Of a DNA stretch of 44,621 bases, positions 1-8,867 are shown piece by piece (within the stretch, counting starts at the first letter, position 1; every line of letters begins with the position of its first letter). The position numbers and the translations under genes are program-made. The notes beneath the pieces are model-generated. The model saw nothing but the letters and a program-made list of their open reading frames with translations. It had not been told where the DNA came from and made no database searches. The stretch is from Pseudobdellovibrionaceae bacterium. GTDB lineage: Bacteria > Bdellovibrionota > UBA1018 > UBA6935. The stretch is taken from the NCBI GenBank assembly GCA_002722705.1, contig PBMP01000087.1, forward strand, positions 1-44,621. The letters run 5' to 3'.

Positions 1-755
1 AAAAAGAAGAAGAAAAAGAACTTATACCCGCTCAATTTGCAAAAATAGTTTTAAAGAAATCAAAGCCTGCTCCAGCCGCAAGTGCAGGTGCGACAAGTGC
101 TGCACCTCAAAAAGCAAAACAAACAGCTGTAGTTCAAGCGTTCAGAGCAAAAGCTCTAAAAAGTGCAGTATCTGGATTGCTTAAAGGTGGAATGACTAAC
201 TTACTCAAACAAAGTCAATTCTCCATGGGAGTCTCTTCTCGTTCGAGTCAAACCAAACTCTTTGGGGCCGCAAAAGGAGACTTCACAAGCGCTAAAAAAG
301 TCGCTCTCTCCAATCAAAGAAAAGTGGGCGTAGGCACACTGGGTGGCCAATCTGCTGGAGGGAAAGGAATTGGTTACGGAAAAGGGAAAAGAGCAGGTAT
401 TTCTGGTCAGGGTAATTCTTTTGTTGCTCTAGACACTACTGGATCTTCAATTGAAGAAGGTCTAACTAAAGATCAGGTCGGACGAGTGATTCATCAACAC
501 ATGAGTGAAATTCGATATTGTTATGAGTCCTCTCTTCTAAGGAATCCAAATATTGATGGAAAACTCGTCGTTGATTTTAAAATTGGTGGTCATGGAAAAG
601 TCGTCTCTACCGCTGTTAAAAACTCTTCTTTAGGTGAACCAAGACTGGATGATTGCATTTTAAGAAGACTAAGAACCTGGAAATTCCCGATTCCTAAAGG
701 AGGAGTGGGAGTTGCTGTATCATACCCATTTATCTTTAAACCGCTTCAGAGGTAA
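1..755 (+). CDS. AgmX/PglI C-terminal (TonB-like) domain protein, 5'-partial
   Basis: The reading frame is open to the left edge of the window (first full codon at base 3), so this is the 3' part of a longer gene; an internal TTG at 177 is not a convincing start. The visible N-terminal part is Lys/Glu- then Ala/Pro/Ser-rich linker. The last ~100 residues match the AgmX/PglI C-terminal domain: a VGRVIHQHMSEIRYCYE block, a GKLVVDFKIGGHGKV strand pair, a second Cys (LDDCILRRLRTWKFPIP), and a YPFIFKP end. The two Cys are typical of this TonB-like domain. In Myxococcus such proteins (GltG/GltJ) span the envelope and link a cytoplasmic motor to the outer membrane. It is followed 3 bp later by an outer-membrane barrel gene and a TPR-like gene, as in glt-type clusters. 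Domain call is solid; the gliding role is inference. Confidence 0.8.
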   Translation, partial: KEEEKELIPAQFAKIVLKKSKPAPAASAGATSAAPQKAKQTAVVQAFRAKALKSAVSGLLKGGMTNLLKQSQFSMGVSSRSSQTKLFGAAKGDFTSAKKVALSNQRKVGVGTLGGQSAGGKGIGYGKGKRAGISGQGNSFVALDTTGSSIEEGLTKDQVGRVIHQHMSEIRYCYESSLLRNPNIDGKLVVDFKIGGHGKVVSTAVKNSSLGEPRLDDCILRRLRTWKFPIPKGGVGVAVSYPFIFKPLQR

Positions 756-758
756 AAC

Positions 759-1505
759 ATGAAATACATCAAAAGATTAATAGAAACCTGTTTATTTATT
801 TTGGCTGTTCATTTAATTTTTCACAGCATTACAGCTGAAGCTGCAGAAAAAAAAGAACAAAAAAATCAATCTGAAGAAGTAAACGTAGATAAAATTAAGA
901 AAAAATATTGGACCAGTGGAAAAACTCAAGATTTTGGCGTTGTACAAAACAGAATTTACTCTAAGTCTGGAAAAATAGCAGTCGGAGTCATGGGTGGATT
1001 TCTGACCAGCGATCCTTTTCTAAGTACTAAAACTCTTGGTTTGAATATCGGATATCATTTCAATGAGTATCTTTCTTTAAGTGTTCTAGGATGGAAAAGC
1101 TTTGTAAGTAACTCATCTGCTCTCGATTCTTTTGAGTCATTTAGTGGAGCAACTGCAAATACAAATTTAACTCGGTATTACGCAGGAACACAGTTTGATT
1201 ATAGTTTTTTATACGGAAAGCTTTCACTTCTTGGACTCAAGATTATTCATTTTGATCTCAATGTAGGTGCGGGACTAGGTGCCACAGGTACAGAAACTGG
1301 AACTTATATCACGCCCTCACTCGCCGTTGGACAGCGTTACTACCTTACAAAATTGATTTCTTTAAGACTAGATTATCGTTTTATGTATTATCGAGAACGT
1401 CTCGTAGAAAAAGTAGTTCCGCAAAGCCTAGGGCAAGATCGAGGAACTAGAAACAACCTCACACATTCTATCACCCTAGGCGTTGACTTTATGTTTGAAC
1501 TTTAA
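759..1505 (+). CDS. Outer-membrane beta-barrel protein
   Basis: 248 residues with an N-terminal hydrophobic signal segment (residues ~7-28, ending ITAEA). A short Lys/Glu-rich stretch follows, then alternating polar/aromatic strands with turns typical of an 8-10 stranded barrel (GVMGGFLTSD, LGLNIGYHFNEYLSL, ISLRLDYRFMYYRE). The C-terminus is ITLGVDFMFEL, a strand of alternating hydrophobic residues. It resembles the barrel family found beside AgmX/PglI-like genes in Myxococcota and Bdellovibrionota (GltA/B/H-like role). It starts 3 bp after the preceding stop and is clearly co-transcribed. Specific cargo or channel role unknown. Confidence 0.7.
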   Translation: MKYIKRLIETCLFILAVHLIFHSITAEAAEKKEQKNQSEEVNVDKIKKKYWTSGKTQDFGVVQNRIYSKSGKIAVGVMGGFLTSDPFLSTKTLGLNIGYHFNEYLSLSVLGWKSFVSNSSALDSFESFSGATANTNLTRYYAGTQFDYSFLYGKLSLLGLKIIHFDLNVGAGLGATGTETGTYITPSLAVGQRYYLTKLISLRLDYRFMYYRERLVEKVVPQSLGQDRGTRNNLTHSITLGVDFMFEL

Positions 1506-1515
1506 GGAGTAAACA

Positions 1516-3411
1516 ATGAAATTTTATTTTTTCACGCTTCTTATTATAGCTCTTACTCCAATCTCCTCTTGGGGTATTGAAGGAAAACATTCTTTCTGTA
1601 CTTCTTCGGAGTCTTGGAAATTTTCAGATGAAATTCCAAAAGATTATGTCGAAATGTTTAAAAAGACTGTTGAGAATGAAATTCCTCCGACACAAGGGTT
1701 TTCTGAGGCATTAGACTTACGAAGAAGAGCTGAAACACCTATACAAAAATTATTTGCCGAATACTGGATCTCTCGTTCAATCTTATCAGGAGGCCTCCCT
1801 CACGTAGCTCACCAAGGGTTTATCACTCTTTTAAAAACTCCATCTAGACCAGGATGGAGAGATATTCAAATCTCTTCTTTAGAATGTCTATCAAGAATAC
1901 AAAAAAAATACCCGACACTCACTTTTGATGCTCATGTTCATCATAAAATCATTGAACTTTTTGACCTTAAACCAACAGGTTTGATAAAAAAATCACTTCA
2001 AAAAAGTGCTCTCATTTCAGTTAGAGATCTTATTTCTCAAAAAAATATACAAAAAAATTTAATTGAATCGATCTTAAATAAAATGAAAGATGGAGGTAAA
2101 TATGAAGAGCTCGCACAGGGATTATACTCTTCTTCCATTTCTCATCATTCAAAAACAATTCTTTGGTTAGAAAAGTTTCTTAACCCAAAAACAAATATAC
2201 CATCGGATTTAAAAAAGTACCTCGACTCTGCGAATCTACTCATGGCTAGAGCTTTGTACTCCAGTGGACAATATGAACGATCTATTTGGCATCTTAAACA
2301 TATACAAAAAAATTCAAACGAACTTGCAAGAGGCTTATCAGAACTATCTTGGGCTTTTCTGCAAAGTGAAAGATATGCGGAGGCCATTGGGACTGCAATC
2401 AACCTTCAAGCTGGTGGCTTAAGAGGGACTTTCACTCCTGAAGCCCCGATGGTAATGGCTATGGCTTTAAATGAAGTCTGTCATTACCCAAAATCGATTC
2501 AAGCAATTTCTCTTTTTAAAGATAAATATAAAGACTCTTATTTTTGGTTATCTGATTGGTATAAAAATAGAAATTCTTCTTCTCAAAATATCTACCCTAA
2601 GGTGATTTCTTACATTAAAAAATCAGCATCTGTATTGAATAAAAAAGATAAAAGTTTTCAGTTTGATGTACCTGTCAATATTGTAAGTGAATGGATTAGA
2701 ACTCCTCTTTTTTTATCAAGACAAGAGGAAATTAATTTAATTTATAAAGAAAAAAAGCAAACAAAAAAGCTTTCAAAACAAGGTGCTTTTTACCAAAATA
2801 AAATGGCTGAAAATCTAATCAAAGAAGCTCGAGGCCTTAAAAAAAGATACATTCTAGCAAGAAAAGAAATGGCTCCTGGAGACCCAATTCCTGCTCAAAT
2901 TACCGACGATTTAAAGTTTTTAAAAAAGCAAGTTCTTCATTATCGAAGAATGCAACAAGGAGCTCCAATTTGGCATGTAATCATGAATGCCCATCAGAAA
3001 AAAGCGCCTGAACTTAAAAAGACACTGGTATCTAGAATTAATAGAGATTTAAAAAGAATTACAGAAAATATGTATTTTCAGCTGGAAGATATTTCTGAAA
3101 ACAGTCAACTCATTGAAGTAGAAATCTACAATGGTGCCACTAAAGATATCATTTGGCAAAATGCACATCCTGATTACGATAAGATTGCGGAAGCTTTAAA
3201 AGATCAAGATAGACGTTTAGCAAAAAAACAAGTGATGGACTGGGGTACTGTCCAAGCATCAATGGACGGTCTAGGAGAAATTTGGGAAGACGAGCTTGGT
3301 GACTTCAAAGCAGATATCTATGACAACTGCGAAAGTAAGGATCGTTACCTTAAAGTAAAAAGAACGCAAATGCTTGCTAAATTAAAGCAAAGTAGACAGG
3401 GAAAAAAATGA
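1516..3411 (+). CDS. Exported TPR-like helical repeat protein
   Basis: 631 residues with a signal peptide (MKFYFFTLLIIALTPISSWG). The rest is mostly helical. The middle region (about residues 215-330) contains TPR-like helix pairs, for example LMARALYSSGQYERSIWHL and SELSWAFLQSERYAEAIGTA. The C-terminal third is charged and probably coiled coil (KEARGLKKRYILARKEM). A good Shine-Dalgarno sequence, AAGGAG, lies 7 bases before the ATG. It belongs to the same operon as the barrel upstream and overlaps the GYF gene by 4 bp (ATGA). In glt-type clusters periplasmic TPR proteins connect barrels and TonB-like partners; that role here is inference. Confidence 0.6.
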   Translation: MKFYFFTLLIIALTPISSWGIEGKHSFCTSSESWKFSDEIPKDYVEMFKKTVENEIPPTQGFSEALDLRRRAETPIQKLFAEYWISRSILSGGLPHVAHQGFITLLKTPSRPGWRDIQISSLECLSRIQKKYPTLTFDAHVHHKIIELFDLKPTGLIKKSLQKSALISVRDLISQKNIQKNLIESILNKMKDGGKYEELAQGLYSSSISHHSKTILWLEKFLNPKTNIPSDLKKYLDSANLLMARALYSSGQYERSIWHLKHIQKNSNELARGLSELSWAFLQSERYAEAIGTAINLQAGGLRGTFTPEAPMVMAMALNEVCHYPKSIQAISLFKDKYKDSYFWLSDWYKNRNSSSQNIYPKVISYIKKSASVLNKKDKSFQFDVPVNIVSEWIRTPLFLSRQEEINLIYKEKKQTKKLSKQGAFYQNKMAENLIKEARGLKKRYILARKEMAPGDPIPAQITDDLKFLKKQVLHYRRMQQGAPIWHVIMNAHQKKAPELKKTLVSRINRDLKRITENMYFQLEDISENSQLIEVEIYNGATKDIIWQNAHPDYDKIAEALKDQDRRLAKKQVMDWGTVQASMDGLGEIWEDELGDFKADIYDNCESKDRYLKVKRTQMLAKLKQSRQGKK

Positions 3412-3884
3412 AAAAATATTATTTAGGAAGAAAAGGAAAAATTTTTGGTCCATATACAGAAGCAGAATATGAAAACCTACTCGCTTCTGGTGAGATTGAA
3501 AATTTTAGATATCTGTGGAATGCAAAAAACCAGGACTGGATTCCATTAGAGCCAGCTCCAGCTCAAACTCCAGAAGCCTATGACTTAGGTTCGAAAGTAA
3601 GTCATTCGGCAAAGCCTCAGGTCTCTAATCCACTCTGGCAGGCTGTTTGTCACGATTTAAAAACAGCGGTAAAAGGACTTGTAGGCCAAGTCACAGAGAC
3701 CGGGTGTATGATCTATTCTGATTCAACAGAAAGCTTGAAAAAAGGATCAAAAATTCTCCTTCACCTCTTTGATCCAAAACTACAAAAATCAATCCAAATT
3801 AGAGCTGTACTTTCAGAGGTACAACGCCAGAACGCCGGTTGGAGTTACCAAATTCGCTGGAACGAGTCCCCAAAGTTCTCGTAA
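3408..3884 (+). CDS. GYF_2 domain protein with degenerate PilZ-like C-terminus
   Basis: 158 residues, no signal peptide, so cytoplasmic. Residues 1-50 look like a GYF_2 domain (YYLGRKGKIFGPYTEAEYENLL...GEIENFRYLWNAKNQDWIPL). The same domain occurs in AgmX/GltJ, which fits the neighbourhood. After a Pro-rich linker, residues ~75-155 have a PilZ-like pattern: GQVTETGCMIY, then LKKGSKILLHLFDP and a closing SYQIRW. The Arg-rich c-di-GMP motif (RxxxR) is not visible, so ligand binding is doubtful. The last gene of this + strand operon; its 3' end overlaps the convergent gene by 86 bp. Confidence 0.6.
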   Translation: MKKYYLGRKGKIFGPYTEAEYENLLASGEIENFRYLWNAKNQDWIPLEPAPAQTPEAYDLGSKVSHSAKPQVSNPLWQAVCHDLKTAVKGLVGQVTETGCMIYSDSTESLKKGSKILLHLFDPKLQKSIQIRAVLSEVQRQNAGWSYQIRWNESPKFS

Positions 3885-4887
3885 AAAAACTTTTTACTGG
3901 ATAATCAGATAAAATCCACCTCTGGTGAGATCGAGATCGATGATCAAACTGAAGATCAATAATCCATTTCTCTAAATTAAGGTTAGATTTTAGGATACTT
4001 CTTTTTAAGGAACTCATTTGTCCAAGCAAGTTGTTTTTTAAATGAGATGCAGTTTCTAAATTCCAAAATTGAATTAAAAACTCAAGAGCCACTATTGTTA
4101 CCGACAAAGCTCCATATTCTTTTAATTTTGAAAACAAAATATCTGTCCGGAGTGAATCTCTTTTTAAGACATAAAATAAATCACTCAAAAAAATCCAATT
4201 AAATCTTAAATTTTCATCAACTAAATTTAAAATTCTATCTAAAAAAATATCCTCACTTGAAAGAATTCTGATTTTAGGACTACTTCCTGTGAGCTGCTCT
4301 CTCGGGTAATTAAAAAAATGTCTGCGATCAATAATTTCACCTTCTAAAAAAGAAATTTTCCTTTCGACCAATATGGTAGAACGTGAAAAACGTCGATAAA
4401 GACTATAAGAATTATTCTGATTCTGCTGTTCGTCTAAAGAACGAAAGCCACATTGCCCCAATATTCTTAATACTTCATTTTGATCTTCTCTCGTAACTAC
4501 AATCCGAGCCTCTGTCAGAGGTCTCATCCATCTGAGTGAATATTCATTTGGATAGTAGATTTTCGCTAAGTCAAAACCACCATAAATAATCATTGGAATA
4601 GAGGCATCTGAAATTAAAGAAATTACTTTTTCAACCTCTACATCTAAAACTTCTCTTGTTTTTCTCGTTCTCTCTGCAAGATCCTGTAAGAACTTCCAAC
4701 CTTCGTTTTCAAATAAATTCGTTTCTTTAAAAATTTCAAAAAAAACTTCAGCTAATTCATTGCGTTCTAAAAAATCAATGAATCCAGATCTTTCAATCGG
4801 AGAAAAAACTGGGATTTCATCTAAAGCTTGTCCTGACTGGACTTTAGACATTGCTTTAAAAAAAATGATCTGGTTTTCAGAAGTCAC
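3799..4887 (-). CDS. Nucleotidyltransferase-like protein (NTP_transf_5-like), probably inactive
   Basis: 362 residues, soluble. The region around residues 96-135 (IPMIIYGGFDLAKIYYP then SLRWMRPLTEARIVV) follows the pattern of the uncharacterised nucleotidyltransferase family PF14907, whose usual form is a KG motif, then YYP, then R...DxD. The KG is replaced by YGG and the expected Asp-x-Asp pair by residues such as TEAR, so catalysis is unlikely. Its start overlaps the stop of the HprK-like gene by 4 bp (ATGA), so the two are translationally coupled; that pairing is common in this family. It is the last gene of the long minus-strand run and ends inside the convergent GYF gene. Confidence 0.5.
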   Translation of the reverse strand: MTSENQIIFFKAMSKVQSGQALDEIPVFSPIERSGFIDFLERNELAEVFFEIFKETNLFENEGWKFLQDLAERTRKTREVLDVEVEKVISLISDASIPMIIYGGFDLAKIYYPNEYSLRWMRPLTEARIVVTREDQNEVLRILGQCGFRSLDEQQNQNNSYSLYRRFSRSTILVERKISFLEGEIIDRRHFFNYPREQLTGSSPKIRILSSEDIFLDRILNLVDENLRFNWIFLSDLFYVLKRDSLRTDILFSKLKEYGALSVTIVALEFLIQFWNLETASHLKNNLLGQMSSLKRSILKSNLNLEKWIIDLQFDHRSRSHQRWILSDYPVKSFFTRTLGTRSSEFGNSNRRSGVVPLKVQL

Positions 4888-5720
4888 ATCACCGCCGTTT
4901 CAGATCTTTCAAAATCAGATAAATTAGAAAAATAATCGGGAGAAAATATTTTAATCGTTGTTTTTTTCTTGGTGATTTTTTCAACCCATTTCTTTTTCAA
5001 ATCTAATAACTCCCCATAATCTAACCCTTCAATGTTAGAAAATAGAACATCAGAAAAATTAACTTCTTTGACTTGATCATGGTTACTATTTAAAACAAAC
5101 AATTCCCTTACTGGATAGGTTAATCTCGACTGAGGAAGAAGATGATAATCCTTTCCAAAAGGAAGAGAATGCATAACCAAATGAAGCTCTTTCTCAAGCA
5201 CCCAAAAACCATCTGCAATCACTTGAGCGTTGGGGAAATAAGAAGAAAATAAAGCAAGTGACGTAGAACGCCCCTCCCCTGCTTTACCAATAAAACCAAT
5301 TCCTTTTCCGTGATCTGCAATAGCACTCCCTGAAAGAAGCACTGAATTTTGATGAATAAGCGCATAAGGAATAAACCATTTCATAAGTTCATGCATTGCA
5401 AAAAGTTTTTCAGGTACAAGATAAGCAACCGCTTTTCTAGAGTTCAAAGAAAGAGCTGACCAATTTTCTCCTTGAGAGAATCCATCTTGTGTTTTTGATC
5501 TAGACTCAATTTGAATGTTTTCAAATTTTTCAAAAGATATATCTTGAATAAAAATTTCAGCATCTAAATCTCCATCAGAAAGATACGAAGAATAAAATGA
5601 CTGAACTTGAAAATATAAAGACTTTGAATTTGTTTTTATTCCTATTCGGGAACCCCCAATAGAAATTTTTACTCCAAACGCATCTTCTCTAGATTTTAAG
5701 TTCTTAAGTTGATTTAACAT
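4884..5720 (-). CDS. HprK-like (serine kinase/phosphorylase-related) P-loop protein
   Basis: I place the start at the ATG at 5720, because GAGG sits 6 bases upstream; the longer frame begins at a TTG (5732) with no ribosome site. The product is 278 residues. The segment at ~120-135 (ALIHQNSVLLSGSAIA) and the P-loop at ~142-152 (GFIGKAGEGRST) followed by VIADGFW (~167-173) match the HprK-related family in which a P-loop is preceded by a HGSAV-like strand. The usual Lys of GKS/T is Arg here, which may lower nucleotide affinity. It is coupled to the nucleotidyltransferase-like gene. The HPr-kinase function itself is not implied; no PTS genes are near. Confidence 0.5.
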   Translation of the reverse strand: MLNQLKNLKSREDAFGVKISIGGSRIGIKTNSKSLYFQVQSFYSSYLSDGDLDAEIFIQDISFEKFENIQIESRSKTQDGFSQGENWSALSLNSRKAVAYLVPEKLFAMHELMKWFIPYALIHQNSVLLSGSAIADHGKGIGFIGKAGEGRSTSLALFSSYFPNAQVIADGFWVLEKELHLVMHSLPFGKDYHLLPQSRLTYPVRELFVLNSNHDQVKEVNFSDVLFSNIEGLDYGELLDLKKKWVEKITKKKTTIKIFSPDYFSNLSDFERSETAVM

Positions 5721-5732
5721 GAATATCCTCAA

Positions 5733-6749
5733 TTAAAAAGAATAAGAAACTCCACCAGAAACAACAAATCCCGTCATGCTTAAAGGTAGAGAAACAAATC
5801 CTGAATTATCAGAGTTATTTAAAATCCGACTTCCATTACCCGCAACAGAGGGGGCTGTTTCTGATGTGGATAAAAACCTAAACCCCACTTCTAAAAATGC
5901 AGCTACCGCAGGTAAAATAAAGTAATTCGCCTCAACGGCTGCAAGCCCAGTAAAACCAGAGGTACTAATTGTAGTATCATTCCCCAAGGAAGACGACGTA
6001 GAACCTGTACTTGATTGAAGGGTTGCAGTGAAATCAGTCAATAAAGCTAAACCACCGGCTCCGATCAGGCGAATCCACATTTTAGGCATTACTGGAAACT
6101 GATAAGCAGCTCCAAGCATTAGAGGTAAACTGGTGTAAGAAAGTGCGTATTCATTCGTTTCACTCGTTCCTGAAGTATAACTAATGGTGGCAGTTAAAGA
6201 CTTTGTTAAATACTCAACACGACCAAGAACAGAAAATCGAGGACTAAACGCATAAGAAAACTCTCCTCCAAAGTGAATGCTACTTGAAAAGGCTTCAGCT
6301 CCAATTTGAGTATTTAACTCTGTTGGCGAATACAGACTTAATCCACCTAACGCTTTTACTCTAAATTTCTTATAAGATTCGCTTTCATTTTTTTGACGTC
6401 TCTGATTTCGAGTCATGGGAGCAGCATAAGGGTTACTGTTTTCAGTCGGTGGAAGATTCCTTCTTCTCCTTTTTCTTTTTCCTCTAGAAAAAATCTTGAT
6501 CTCTTCTCCTTTAATCCATCCAATCTGCCCCGAAGGAGTTCTCACTTTATAAAATCCACGAGTAGGGTAATTACTTACGGGAACTTTCTGCCCTTGATCT
6601 AAAGATTCAATGACCTCTCCTCCCTCACTTGGACTTTTGTACACATTCGCTCCCTCTATACTCACCTTCGCCGATTGAGCTGAAAACGCATGATTCATTC
6701 CAAAAAATAAAAATACTCCTACAAAAAAAAGTGCCCATTTTTTATTCAT
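5733..6749 (-). CDS. Exported SH3-domain / beta-barrel fusion protein
   Basis: 338 residues with a signal peptide (MNKKWALFFVGVFLFFGMNHAFSA). Residues ~27-85 form a bacterial SH3 domain (GANVYKSPSEGGEVI, then GFYKVRTPSGQIGWIKGEEI). A strongly basic linker (GKRKRRRRN) is followed by about 200 residues of alternating strands with small-residue loops, ending VVSGGVSYSF with a terminal Phe as in outer-membrane barrels. Known SH3b domains bind peptidoglycan, so the protein may tie the barrel to the wall. It overlaps the LytM lipoprotein gene by 4 bp (ATGA), placing it in the division/wall operon. Confidence 0.65.
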   Translation of the reverse strand: MNKKWALFFVGVFLFFGMNHAFSAQSAKVSIEGANVYKSPSEGGEVIESLDQGQKVPVSNYPTRGFYKVRTPSGQIGWIKGEEIKIFSRGKRKRRRRNLPPTENSNPYAAPMTRNQRRQKNESESYKKFRVKALGGLSLYSPTELNTQIGAEAFSSSIHFGGEFSYAFSPRFSVLGRVEYLTKSLTATISYTSGTSETNEYALSYTSLPLMLGAAYQFPVMPKMWIRLIGAGGLALLTDFTATLQSSTGSTSSSLGNDTTISTSGFTGLAAVEANYFILPAVAAFLEVGFRFLSTSETAPSVAGNGSRILNNSDNSGFVSLPLSMTGFVVSGGVSYSF

Positions 6750-7684
6750 CGAATGCCTTTCTTTGTCATTTCGAGTGGATTAATTTTCGCCTGTTGTACA
6801 GTCATTCCCCAATGAAGATGTGGACCTGTTACTCGACCAGTAGCGCCCGCTAACCCGATTCGATCTCCCTTTTTTAAAATTTGATTTAATTCAACAGTTA
6901 TTTTACTCAAATGAGCATAAACGGTAAATAAACCATACCCATGATCTAAGATCACCGTCCCTCCAGTAAAGAAAAGCGGTTTTGCTAATACTACTTTTCC
7001 GCTTTCAGGAGCTCTAATGGGTGCTCCCGTTCGAGCTCTGAGGTCAAGGCCACTGTGATATCCACTAAAAGATTTATTATAAAGTCTTTTAGTTCCATAA
7101 GGACTGGTCACCCCACTTCGAATAGGAAGTCGGAATGGCCCCTTCCAATATTTGATCGGTGTACGTGTTTGATAAATCTTACGTGTTTCTAGATATTCCT
7201 TTTCAATTCGCTTCTCATCAGAAGGATTTGGCTTTATTTTCCGTGGAGCTACTCTCAGTTTTTCAGCCTTATATTTTCCTTCAAAAACTTCAAACATCAA
7301 ATGCTGCTCCCATTGGTACCCGTCGAACTCAATTTGAACAGATATTTTCTTAGGACCGACAGGCTCACGGTAAGGAATTCCCAAAAGTCCCCTAAATACA
7401 ATTCCATCATTATCTTGTTGATCAATAAAAAATGGAATGATCTTTTGATTCCACTCTGCTTGAATCGTTAAATCACCCGTTTCGTATGCAGAGACCCAAT
7501 CTTTTTTTGATTTTAAGGGAAACTTAACAAAAATCTGCTGTAAGCGGCCATTTGAGATTTTTTCTTTTAAAAGAGAAGCCTGAACTTCGGGTAAACGAGA
7601 ATCTCCTCGTGTAGACAGACTGGCACATGAAAAAGTTAAAAATAGAACTAAAAAACTAAAGAGCTTGAACCCACGATTCCCCAT
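6746..7684 (-). CDS. M23 (LytM) family endopeptidase lipoprotein
   Basis: 312 residues. An N-terminal hydrophobic stretch ends TFSC with Cys20, a plausible lipobox. The C-terminal LytM domain (~190-305) keeps every zinc/catalytic position: HSGLD (His210, Asp214), YAH (His258) and HLH (His289, His291). This is expected to be an active peptidoglycan endopeptidase, unlike the EnvC-like protein in the same operon. The start ATG lies inside the end of xseA (29 bp overlap). The central region ~40-150 is beta-rich and may be a regulatory or substrate-positioning domain. Confidence 0.85.
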   Translation of the reverse strand: MGNRGFKLFSFLVLFLTFSCASLSTRGDSRLPEVQASLLKEKISNGRLQQIFVKFPLKSKKDWVSAYETGDLTIQAEWNQKIIPFFIDQQDNDGIVFRGLLGIPYREPVGPKKISVQIEFDGYQWEQHLMFEVFEGKYKAEKLRVAPRKIKPNPSDEKRIEKEYLETRKIYQTRTPIKYWKGPFRLPIRSGVTSPYGTKRLYNKSFSGYHSGLDLRARTGAPIRAPESGKVVLAKPLFFTGGTVILDHGYGLFTVYAHLSKITVELNQILKKGDRIGLAGATGRVTGPHLHWGMTVQQAKINPLEMTKKGIR

Positions 7685-8867
7685 CTCTGAATTTTAACTT
7701 TAATTTATCGCCTTGTGAAATTTCTTTTGAAGAAACAACAACTCTCTCCGGAGAAGTGCTCATCGTAATTGTATATCCTCGAGAAAGAACCTTTAGTGGA
7801 GATAAGGCTTCTAAGCGAGCGGCTTCTTTTCCAAATGAAAATTCAAACTTTTTTAAAGTACTTGTCATTGAGAGCTTTAAACGCTCTGACCACTCATCCA
7901 CTCTCTGGATTTGCTCTTGAATTTGATCTTTTGGACTCACAAGTCTGTTTTCTAAGTCTAAAAGAATTCTTTTTTGATGAATGAGACACTGATCCATTGA
8001 ATATTGAAGCCGTTGATCCCACTGAAAAATCCGCTCTCGAACATCAACCCACCCCGCTGAAACCAATTCAGCTGCCGCAGAGGGAGTAGGCGCCCTTAGA
8101 TCGGCTACAAAGTCCGCAATTGAAAAATCAATTTCATGCCCCACTCCGGAGATAACTGGAAGCGGCGAATCATAAATAGCTTTAGCAACTCTTTCATCAT
8201 TAAAAGCCATCAAATCCTCTAAACTTCCTCCTCCCCGACAGACAAGAATCACCTCTCCTAGGTCATTCTTAGAAGCCACTTGAATACCCCGAGAAACTGA
8301 TTCGGGCGCACCCTCTCCCTGTACCACTGCTGGAATCACGGTTACTTCAATTTGAGGCCCTCTCCTTCCTAAGACCTGAAGAATATCTTGCAGTGCAGCG
8401 CTCGTAGCTGAAGTCACCACCGCTATCCTTTTAGGATACAGAGGAAGTTCCTTTTTTCTCGACTCCTCAAACCAGCCTTTCTCTTTGAGTTTCTTTTTTA
8501 ACTCTTCAACTGCGAGCTGAAGTGCGCCCACTCCCAAAGGCTCAATTCGATCAACAATCATTTGATAAGATCCACGCGGAGGATAGATAGAAATTTTTCC
8601 ATGACAGAGAACTTCCATTCCATCACGAATGGGGGCCCTATTCTGTTTTCTACCCCAACCAAAAATAGCCGCAGATAAATGAGCATGCTGATCTTTTAAA
8701 GAGAAGTATACATGACCGGACGATGCAGGCTTAAAATTACTCACTTCCCCTTGGACCCAAATATTTAAAAATTCAGGTTCTACCAAATTACGTACACGAG
8801 CAGTAATTTGACTCACAGTCATCGCATTCATAGAATTGTTTTTTTCAAAAAAAGAAGACTGATTCAA
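7656..8867 (-). CDS. xseA: Exodeoxyribonuclease VII large subunit
   Basis: 403 residues. An N-terminal OB-fold region is followed by the XseA core: GHVYFSLKDQHAHLSAAIF, a CHGKISIYPPRGSYQ block, RIAVVTSATSAALQDI, CRGGGSLEDLMAFNDE, SGVGHEIDFSIADFVADLRAPTPSAAAEL, then a coiled coil and a closing LSRGYTI. This large subunit forms the catalytic part of ExoVII, which trims single-stranded DNA ends. The TTG start at 8867 is supported by AGGAAG five bases upstream and overlaps the ctpA stop (TTGA). The small subunit gene xseB, often next to it, is not in this window. It is unusual company for wall genes but the spacing says it is in the same transcript. Confidence 0.92.
   Translation of the reverse strand: MNQSSFFEKNNSMNAMTVSQITARVRNLVEPEFLNIWVQGEVSNFKPASSGHVYFSLKDQHAHLSAAIFGWGRKQNRAPIRDGMEVLCHGKISIYPPRGSYQMIVDRIEPLGVGALQLAVEELKKKLKEKGWFEESRKKELPLYPKRIAVVTSATSAALQDILQVLGRRGPQIEVTVIPAVVQGEGAPESVSRGIQVASKNDLGEVILVCRGGGSLEDLMAFNDERVAKAIYDSPLPVISGVGHEIDFSIADFVADLRAPTPSAAAELVSAGWVDVRERIFQWDQRLQYSMDQCLIHQKRILLDLENRLVSPKDQIQEQIQRVDEWSERLKLSMTSTLKKFEFSFGKEAARLEALSPLKVLSRGYTITMSTSPERVVVSSKEISQGDKLKLKFRDGESWVQAL

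Noticed and set aside
177-755. Complete 192-residue gene starting at TTG 177
   Set aside because: The same frame is open to the window edge and upstream codons form a plausible Lys/Ala-rich linker, so the gene is 5'-truncated by the window.
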